Shown: positions 1 to 6,032 of the stretch, in pieces | Layout of the letters: the number at the start of each line of letters is the position of its first letter | Position numbering within the stretch: position 1 is the first letter of the stretch | The notes under the pieces: generated by a model | Database searches by the model: none | What the model was told of the DNA's origin: nothing | Seen by the model: only the letters and a program-made list of their open reading frames with translations | Assembly (NCBI GenBank): GCA_945865355.1 | Contig: CAMBDN010000023.1 | Coordinates: forward strand, 1-17,414 | Length of the DNA stretch: 17,414 nt | Direction of reading: 5' to 3' | Source: Legionella genomosp. 1 | GTDB lineage: Bacteria > Pseudomonadota > Gammaproteobacteria > Legionellales > Legionellaceae | Translations under genes and position numbers: made by a program

Positions 1-49
1 CGACAAAGAGATTAAGAGTCTCCTGCTCTACCAGCTGAGCTAACGGCCC
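1..49 (-). tRNA. tRNA-Lys (anticodon CTT), 5' part only
   Basis: Read on the minus strand, the gene starts at base 49 with GGGCCGT, followed by TA, a D-arm GCTC...GAGC and an anticodon arm GGAGA-CTCTTAA-TCTCT. The seven-base loop puts CTT at positions 34-36 (bases 14-16), which reads the lysine codon AAG. The acceptor start and D-arm closely match bacterial tRNA-Lys. Only about 49 of roughly 76 nt are present. The variable-loop end, T-arm and 3' acceptor strand lie beyond base 1, so acceptor pairing cannot be checked here. Confidence 0.93.
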
Positions 50-62
50 TAAAACGGTTAAG

Positions 63-68
63 AGTATA
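63..68 (-). promoter_or_regulatory. -10 box of the tRNA-Lys promoter
   Basis: On the minus strand TATACT occurs 14 bases before the mature tRNA start, which predicts a leader of about 7 nt. That is a normal arrangement for a tRNA gene. No convincing -35 hexamer sits 16-18 bases upstream, so only the -10 is called. Confidence 0.45.
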
Positions 69-187
69 CCGAACTATAAAATATTTAGCACGAACTAATT
101 CTCTGTTCAGTATCCAGCAAAATGATGTGCCATTTGATAGCCCCTCATCCGCCCTTCAGGCACCTGGGAGCTATCTAAAAAATTCCA

Positions 188-1483
188 TCAAATGACTAAG
201 GGCACAATCTTATACGGAACAAGTTCACAATATTTGTCCCAGTCTTTGCCATATTTTTTAGCGCACCGCCTATCATCACGAAAAGCGCGCTCCACTAGCA
301 GAATTGATAAAAATGAAACATAAAAATAAGGCGAAAAATTATCAAACAACGCAGGAACCGACCAAAAAAAGGCAGCAGCAATTTCAGGAACATAATGAAA
401 ATGCCTGGCAACACCCCACCATCCAGAAGCCAATAATAAGGATTGTCTGGCTTGCCCCTCTGCCGTTTTATAGTGAGCCAATAAGGTAATGGGTTTTTTA
501 CCCCATACGTTGCAATTCCCTTCTGTCGCTCTTGTTAATTGTCTTTGCTTATCCGCTAGGTAATTAACAACAATGCAGGCAATACCCACAATGGAAAAAA
601 CAGTTGCCCACAAAACACTTAAATGGACGGGATGAAGCACAAGATACATGCTGGGAGAGGTATAAATACAAGGCACCCAAACCATACAACCCCAGCAGAT
701 ATAAAAACCAGCGCGGTCATGCATGATATCCAGAGAACGAAGGTATCCATTTTCCCAGATGAAAAATTTTGCTATGTACACCAATTGCAACATAACCGAT
801 ATCAACATCGAGTTAGCAAGCCCACCTAACTCGGCTTGCTTCGCGCAATATGAAAGAAGAAACAACCCCCAACTCATCATTCCGAATCGACAAGTGATAA
901 ATTTTTTAATACTCCAACCAAGAACTTGAGGATAAAGCTCTGTTCCCCAGTAATAATCAAATAGAAAATTATTGGTCGTGCCCGCATCTGCTGTCGAAGG
1001 TGAATAACGGCCTTTAAGATATAACAAAACACACACTAGCAAGCTAGAAATATTAAGTGCGCCTAAAATGTATCCTAAGTTGTCATATAGAATGGTCGCT
1101 GGAAATAACTCTAAGCCAAATGTTGCAAAGCAAAAAATCCCCATCGTGGTCAAAAAAGATGAGATTCCATTTGCTTTATACACCGGCGTATTTCCTTTGG
1201 GAGTCACTGGCCCATAAACCGTTTTCCCAGGCAGGACGCGCATTAATGCGAGTTCAAATACCGCAAAGCTGAAAATGGCAGCCCATGCGGTAGCAGAGCC
1301 CCAAAAATAGGGTTGCCAAATACTATATATCGTCTGAAAAATCCCTTGTTGCAGCATGAGATTCCAGAGCGTCCACAAAGAACCATCTAATGCTGTATTG
1401 GTATACCACATCAGCATGACAAAAGGTGGACACAGCAAGATGAGAAACAACGGCCCTAAAGTATGTCTAAGTTTGACCCACAT
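188..1483 (-). CDS. Delta-7 sterol reductase (7-dehydrocholesterol reductase), plant/amoeba type
   Basis: The 431-residue polytopic membrane protein belongs to the ERG4/ERG24 sterol reductase family. Enzymes of its DHCR7/DWF5 branch reduce the C7-C8 double bond of sterols with NADPH. Motifs in order: LPGK at 84-87, PVYKANG at 100-106, DYYWGTELYP at 176-185, CRFGMMSW at 198-205, HDRAGFYICWGC at 255-266, WGKKP at 327-331, SGWWGVARHFHYVPEI at 353-368 and the C-terminal FRDDRRC...KYGKDW block at 401-415. The RHFHYVPEI form, the following VPALFDNF and the length of about 430 residues match plant DWF5 from memory; animal DHCR7 reads RHFNY and is about 475 residues. Start: ATG with AAGGA at 1490-1494. 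No squalene epoxidase or oxidosqualene cyclase is in the window, so a host sterol is the likeliest substrate (inference). Such genes are known in Legionella drancourtii and Coxiella and point to acquisition from a eukaryote. Confidence 0.93.
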   Translation of the reverse strand: MWVKLRHTLGPLFLILLCPPFVMLMWYTNTALDGSLWTLWNLMLQQGIFQTIYSIWQPYFWGSATAWAAIFSFAVFELALMRVLPGKTVYGPVTPKGNTPVYKANGISSFLTTMGIFCFATFGLELFPATILYDNLGYILGALNISSLLVCVLLYLKGRYSPSTADAGTTNNFLFDYYWGTELYPQVLGWSIKKFITCRFGMMSWGLFLLSYCAKQAELGGLANSMLISVMLQLVYIAKFFIWENGYLRSLDIMHDRAGFYICWGCMVWVPCIYTSPSMYLVLHPVHLSVLWATVFSIVGIACIVVNYLADKQRQLTRATEGNCNVWGKKPITLLAHYKTAEGQARQSLLLASGWWGVARHFHYVPEIAAAFFWSVPALFDNFSPYFYVSFLSILLVERAFRDDRRCAKKYGKDWDKYCELVPYKIVPLVI

Positions 1484-1504
1484 AAAATATCCTTGAGTTA
1501 ATTT

Positions 1505-1613
1505 GTAACGTCCACGTCATCTCGAGCGAAGCAAGAGATCTCCTAACTGTTACTCCACATTTATGCCGAAGATCCTTTACCGCAAGCTCGGGATGATGCA
1601 CCTTCGGCGTTAC
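1505..1613. repeat. Inverted-repeat element between sterol reductase and S49 peptidase genes
   Basis: This intergenic element of about 109 bp is bounded by GTAACG (1505-1510) and CGTTAC (1608-1613). An inner pair, CATCTCGAGC (1518-1527) and GCTCGGGATG (1586-1595), is complementary at nine of ten positions. The left arm continues into GAAGCAAGAGATCTCC, a wording common in dispersed palindromic repeats of Legionella- and Rickettsia-like genomes (memory, not searched). It has no coding capacity. It lies just upstream of the sterol reductase RBS and downstream of the peptidase stop, so it would be transcribed between two co-directional genes. Confidence 0.6.
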
Positions 1614-1667
1614 GTTCATTATTATAAATGATTAAGATTAGGAGTAATCTTTGTTTATCGACTCATT

Positions 1668-2624
1668 CTATTGCAAACCCGGCTTCATACCCATAGCCAT
1701 TGGTAATTGATTCGCCACCGCAGTGCCCATATTTTTTGCAAACCGCTCTATTGCACTGGTCTCATGCGTATAATCAACGATTCGATCAATTTTTATCGTG
1801 TCACGTGCCAATTGGCCAGGACTTGCAAAACCATCTATCAAACCACGCTCTTTAGCTTGGATACCCGTCCAAAATAAACCAGAAAACGTATCCTGATCGA
1901 TTTTCAAACGTTTACCCCGCCCGGCTTTAACTTTATCAATAAATTGTTGATGAACCACATCCAACATGGTTTGTAATATTTTTTCCTGAGCAGGTGCTAC
2001 GGGTGAAAATTGATCCATGAAACCTTTGTTACTACCCGCAGTATATAAACGACGGGTTACACCTAATTTTTGCATCGTATCAACAAAACCGAAACCATTG
2101 TATAGCACACCAATTGAGCCGACTAAACTGGAAGGATTGGCATATATTTCATCAGCTGCGGACGCCACATAATAAGCCGCCGATGCACACATATCGACAC
2201 AAACAGCATAAATTTTGATATCCGGATATTTTTGTCGATAATAGTTAATGCTATTGTACATATAATCCGCTTGTACTGGACTTCCGCCTGGACTATCAAT
2301 GCGCAAAATAACCGCTTTCATGGTCTTATTGGTGTAGGCCTTGTCTAACCCTTTAATAAAATTATCCGCATCCGCTGCTTGCGTATCAAAAATGCCCCCT
2401 TTCACCTCAATCAAACCGACATGTGGTTTAGTGCGCAATGTTGACTCTTCAACTCGCATCGCTACCAGTTGATAAATGACAAATAAGACAATCAACGTGC
2501 CGATAATACGCCGCACCCACTGCCAAAAACGTTTACGCTTTTTCTCGCGCATGTATTCAATAACAATTTGGTTCAACAAAGCTTGTGACTCAGATGCATT
2601 AACAGGAGAATCATTATTCATCAT
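1668..2624 (-). CDS. sppA: S49 family signal peptide peptidase (SppA/SohB-like), membrane-anchored
   Basis: This 318-residue serine protease has a short basic cytoplasmic N-terminus, one transmembrane segment at about 40-57, and a periplasmic S49 domain. SppA enzymes degrade signal peptides left in the membrane after protein export. The SPGGSP oxyanion-type loop is at 111-116, the nucleophile Ser148 lies in CASAAYY, and the general base Lys200 lies in AGSNKG. The Ser-Lys spacing of 52 equals that of Bacillus SppA. The protein is the single-domain short form, not the 67-kDa tandem form of E. coli SppA. The annotated start has only a weak purine-rich stretch upstream (AAGTAGATAG), and the next codon is also ATG. 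The gene is divergent from clpB across 76 bp. Confidence 0.9.
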   Translation of the reverse strand: MMNNDSPVNASESQALLNQIVIEYMREKKRKRFWQWVRRIIGTLIVLFVIYQLVAMRVEESTLRTKPHVGLIEVKGGIFDTQAADADNFIKGLDKAYTNKTMKAVILRIDSPGGSPVQADYMYNSINYYRQKYPDIKIYAVCVDMCASAAYYVASAADEIYANPSSLVGSIGVLYNGFGFVDTMQKLGVTRRLYTAGSNKGFMDQFSPVAPAQEKILQTMLDVVHQQFIDKVKAGRGKRLKIDQDTFSGLFWTGIQAKERGLIDGFASPGQLARDTIKIDRIVDYTHETSAIERFAKNMGTAVANQLPMAMGMKPGLQ

Positions 2625-2632
2625 ACTATCTA

Positions 2633-2660
2633 CTTGATTTTAAGAAGTTAGCCCTCATTT
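2633..2660 (+). promoter_or_regulatory. RpoH (sigma-32) heat-shock promoter of clpB
   Basis: CTTGAT at 2633-2638 is followed after 14 bases by CCTCATTT at 2653-2660. The sigma-32 consensus is CTTGAA with CCCCATTT. E. coli dnaK P1 uses the same CTTGAT and the same 14-base spacing (from memory). Transcription would start near base 2667, about 34 nt before the clpB ATG, whose ribosome site AAGGTG lies at 2690-2695. Confidence 0.75.
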
Positions 2661-2700
2661 TACGGTAACAAGATAATAATTAAAACAAGAAGGTGAAGTT

Positions 2701-5277
2701 ATGCGAATGGACAAGCTCACATCGAAGTTTCAAATGGCTCTGGCGGATGCACAATCATTAGCTTTAGGTCGCGATAATGGTTTTATTGAACCTGAACACT
2801 TAATGAAGGCCTTGCTGGATCAACAGGGCGGTAGTTGTAGGCCTCTGTTATCAAAGGCGGGAGTTAACATGTCCCAACTTCGAACCTTAATCGACCAGGC
2901 TCTTGACCGTTTACCCAAAGTCACAGGTACCGGTGGAGAAATCCATATATCCAATGCACTGACACGTCTACTTAACCTCACCGATAAGTTATCCCAACAA
3001 CGCAAAGACAGCTATATTTCTAGTGAGTTATTTATTCTCGCAGCTATCAACGAAGATAGCAGTTTATCAAAGCTACTAAAGCAAGCTGGTGGTGACCCAA
3101 AAGCCATTGAAAAAGCGATTAATGACATCAGGGGTGACGAAACAGTAAATGATCCCAATGCTGAAGAACAGCGCCAGGCACTTGAAAAATACACCGTTGA
3201 CATCACTGAGCGTGCCGAGCAAGGCAAGTTAGACCCGGTTATTGGTCGCGATGATGAAATTCGCCGCACTATCCAAGTATTACAACGCCGTACAAAAAAC
3301 AATCCTGTGCTTATTGGAGAACCTGGCGTCGGTAAAACAGCCATTGTTGAAGGTTTAGCACAACGCATCGTCAATGGTGAAGTGCCCGAAGGCTTAAAAG
3401 ATAAACGTCTACTTTCATTAGATATGGGATCGTTAATCGCTGGCGCAAAATTTCGTGGGGAATTTGAAGAACGGTTAAAGGCTGTATTAAATGATTTGTC
3501 CAAACAAGAAGGCCAAATCATTCTGTTCATCGATGAACTTCACACTATGGTCGGCGCAGGAAAAGCAGAAGGAGCCATGGATGCTGGCAATATGTTAAAG
3601 CCAGCTCTCGCACGTGGTGAATTGCATTGTATTGGTGCAACAACCCTTGATGAATACCGACAATACATCGAAAAAGATGCAGCCCTTGAACGTCGATTCC
3701 AAAAAATATTGGTTGAGGAACCAAATGTTGAAGACACCATTGCCATTTTGCGCGGTTTAAAAGAGCGATATGAGGTCCATCATGGGGTTGAAATTACCGA
3801 TCCAGCCATTGTTGCTGCAGCCACCCTATCACACCGCTATATCACTGACAGACAGTTGCCTGACAAAGCAATTGATTTAATTGATGAAGCTGGTAGTCAA
3901 ATACGTATGGAAATCGATTCAAAACCTGAAAGCCTCGATAAATTGGATCGCCGCCTCATCCAGTTGAAAATTGAACGTGAAGCGTTGAAAAAAGAACACG
4001 ATGACGCCTCCAAAAAGCGACTCAGTGATCTACAGCATAGTATCGATGAACTTGAGAAGAGCTCCGCAGACTTAGAAGAAATATGGAAGGCTGAAAAAGC
4101 AGTATTGCAAGGTACTACGCACATCAAGGAAGCACTAGAAAAAGCCAGGCTTGAATTGGAGACAGCGCGACGAGCTGGAGATCTCGCTCATATGTCCGAG
4201 CTACAATATGGCCGCATTCCCGAACTTGAGAAACAGTTAGCCCAAGGTACCAGCTCAGAACCTCAAGAAACTAAACTGGTACGTAACAAAGTCACAGAAG
4301 AAGAAATTGCTGAAGTGGTATCAAAATGGACAGGGATCCCGGTTGCCAAAATGCTTGAAGGTGAAAAGGAAAAACTATTACACATGGAGGAAGCCCTCCA
4401 CCAACGTCTTATTGGCCAGAATGAAGCTGTTGATGCCGTGGCAAACGCCATCCGCCGTTCGCGGGCAGGTTTATCTGATCCTAATCGCCCGATTGGTTCT
4501 TTTTTATTCTTAGGCCCTACTGGCGTTGGTAAAACTGAGCTATGCAAGGCACTCGCTACCTTCCTCTTTGATACCGTCGATGCCATGGTACGCATTGATA
4601 TGTCGGAATTCATGGAGAAACACTCTGTAGCCCGATTAATCGGCGCACCGCCAGGCTACGTTGGTTATGAAGAGGGAGGGTACTTAACTGAGGCAATCCG
4701 TCGACGTCCCTATTCCGTTATTTTGCTAGATGAAATAGAAAAAGCGCACCCGGATGTATTTAATATTCTCCTACAAGTTCTTGATGATGGGCGACTAACC
4801 GATGGACAAGGCCGAACCGTTGATTTTCGCAATGCGGTTATCGTAATGACCTCGAATTTAGGATCGCATTTAATTCAGGATATGGGTAGCAAACTCAATT
4901 ATGAACAAATTAAGTCAGCCGTCATGGAATTAGTCAGCCAACATTTCCGTCCAGAGTTTATCAACCGCATTGATGACAGTGTGGTTTTCCATGCACTAAC
5001 AAAAGAACAAATTGCCAATATTGCCTTGATACAAATTGGCTATTTACAACAGCGGCTGCAACAACAAGATATATCATTGCATGTAACACCCGATGCACTC
5101 GCTTACCTCGCTGAGGCAGGATTTGATCCGGTCTATGGTGCTAGGCCGCTAAAACGTACCATTCAGCAAAAGTTAGAAAACCCCTTAGCGCAGTCATTAC
5201 TAACCGGTCAAATACAACCTGACCAATCAGTAGCCGTGACCTTTGTTGATGGCCAATTACAGTTTAAAGCTGAATAG
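2701..5277 (+). CDS. clpB: ATP-dependent disaggregase ClpB (Hsp100)
   Basis: The cytoplasmic hexameric AAA+ disaggregase extracts polypeptides from heat-induced aggregates together with DnaK/DnaJ/GrpE. The protein is 858 residues; E. coli ClpB is 857. It begins MRMDKLTSKFQMALADAQS, almost the E. coli start, which fixes the initiation codon. Domains in order: the Clp N-domain (about 1-145), the first AAA module with Walker A GEPGVGKT at 206-213 and Walker B ILFIDE, the long coiled-coil middle domain (about 410-525, which distinguishes ClpB from ClpA/ClpC), and the second AAA module with GPTGVGKT at 605-612 and Walker B VILLDE. The C-terminal domain carries the usual VYGARPLKR sequence. No key residue is missing. 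Expression is probably heat-induced through the sigma-32 site at 2633-2660. Confidence 0.99.
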   Translation: MRMDKLTSKFQMALADAQSLALGRDNGFIEPEHLMKALLDQQGGSCRPLLSKAGVNMSQLRTLIDQALDRLPKVTGTGGEIHISNALTRLLNLTDKLSQQRKDSYISSELFILAAINEDSSLSKLLKQAGGDPKAIEKAINDIRGDETVNDPNAEEQRQALEKYTVDITERAEQGKLDPVIGRDDEIRRTIQVLQRRTKNNPVLIGEPGVGKTAIVEGLAQRIVNGEVPEGLKDKRLLSLDMGSLIAGAKFRGEFEERLKAVLNDLSKQEGQIILFIDELHTMVGAGKAEGAMDAGNMLKPALARGELHCIGATTLDEYRQYIEKDAALERRFQKILVEEPNVEDTIAILRGLKERYEVHHGVEITDPAIVAAATLSHRYITDRQLPDKAIDLIDEAGSQIRMEIDSKPESLDKLDRRLIQLKIEREALKKEHDDASKKRLSDLQHSIDELEKSSADLEEIWKAEKAVLQGTTHIKEALEKARLELETARRAGDLAHMSELQYGRIPELEKQLAQGTSSEPQETKLVRNKVTEEEIAEVVSKWTGIPVAKMLEGEKEKLLHMEEALHQRLIGQNEAVDAVANAIRRSRAGLSDPNRPIGSFLFLGPTGVGKTELCKALATFLFDTVDAMVRIDMSEFMEKHSVARLIGAPPGYVGYEEGGYLTEAIRRRPYSVILLDEIEKAHPDVFNILLQVLDDGRLTDGQGRTVDFRNAVIVMTSNLGSHLIQDMGSKLNYEQIKSAVMELVSQHFRPEFINRIDDSVVFHALTKEQIANIALIQIGYLQQRLQQQDISLHVTPDALAYLAEAGFDPVYGARPLKRTIQQKLENPLAQSLLTGQIQPDQSVAVTFVDGQLQFKAE

Positions 5278-5331
5278 TAATGAGGCGCCCCCTCTTTATG
5301 AGAACATTTAAGCGAGCAAGAAACCATAACC

Positions 5332-5988
5332 ATGTTAAAACCTGTTTTATTTATTTTTACAGCCCTGTGCTTGGTATGTGCGTCTTATGCTCGTAACATA
5401 GAATGGAGTGGATATACTTGGACCGTGGCCGGAGGCATTAATAAAGCGCCTGGTCCAAACAATTGGGCGCATAGAAATGTCTGGGTGGATAGCGATGGTG
5501 CCCTCAATTTAAGAATTGATAGTACTGGCTCAGCAGGGATTATGAGTAAAAAAAAATTTGGCTTTGGTACTTATATCTGGCTCGTTGAGGGGGATCTTTA
5601 TCACTTGGATCCTAACATTGTTATGGGAATGTTTCAGTACCCCGATCGTCGTGTTGGTCCTGATACGACGAACGAAATCGATATAGAAATTTCTCAATGG
5701 GGCGATCCACACACTGATAGGCTTCATTATTCTATCTGGCCCAAGCATAAAGAACCAAAATTTAGTCATTACTTTAATATTCTTCAGCTTCGTCCCGGAC
5801 GGAAATGGATATTCAAATTTACTCGCTCGGCATCACGTGTAGAATTTGAAGGCTGGACAGTTACATCAGATCTTGTTTCGAATTCTCCAATGCAAGTCCA
5901 CATGAATCTATGGGCGAATGCGGGACTAACGGTAAAACCAGCTACTATTCGTATTTTGAAATTTAAATTTGAACAAAAGTCGAATTAA
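5332..5988 (+). CDS. Secreted GH16-fold glycoside hydrolase-like protein
   Basis: This 218-residue exported protein has a signal peptide (about 1-20, predicted cut after ASYA). The mature part resembles the concanavalin-like jellyroll of glycoside hydrolase family 16, whose members cleave beta-glucans and related polysaccharides. The catalytic signature ExDxE is intact as E115-I-D117-I-E119 inside NEIDIEISQWG, with E115 the expected nucleophile and E119 the acid/base. Aromatic residues before and after it (W83, F101, Y103, W123, W137) would suit a sugar-binding cleft. The domain is shorter than typical laminarinases, and no carbohydrate-binding module is present. The substrate cannot be told from sequence. 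The gene starts 54 bp after clpB with no strong terminator or good ribosome site between them, so read-through from clpB is possible. A run of nine A (5548-5556) encodes part of SKKKF. Confidence 0.8.
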   Translation: MLKPVLFIFTALCLVCASYARNIEWSGYTWTVAGGINKAPGPNNWAHRNVWVDSDGALNLRIDSTGSAGIMSKKKFGFGTYIWLVEGDLYHLDPNIVMGMFQYPDRRVGPDTTNEIDIEISQWGDPHTDRLHYSIWPKHKEPKFSHYFNILQLRPGRKWIFKFTRSASRVEFEGWTVTSDLVSNSPMQVHMNLWANAGLTVKPATIRILKFKFEQKSN

Positions 5989-6032
5989 TTAGAACCCTCG
6001 CTATATGTTTAGATTTTGATAGTATGCTGAGT

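Noticed and set aside
136..175. Stem GATAGC-CCC...GGG-GCTATC downstream of the sterol reductase as a terminator
   Set aside because: It has a bulge, a long loop of about 21 bases, and no T run on the minus strand, so termination is not supported. The rest of 50-187 shows nothing apart from the tRNA -10.
3012..4613. Several minus-strand open frames of 60-170 codons opposite clpB
   Set aside because: They lie entirely antisense to a highly conserved gene, lack family similarity I recognise, and are explained by clpB codon usage.
5282..5297. GAGG-CGCCC-CCTC followed by TTT as a terminator after clpB
   Set aside because: The stem has only four pairs and the T run is three bases; too weak to separate clpB from the next gene.
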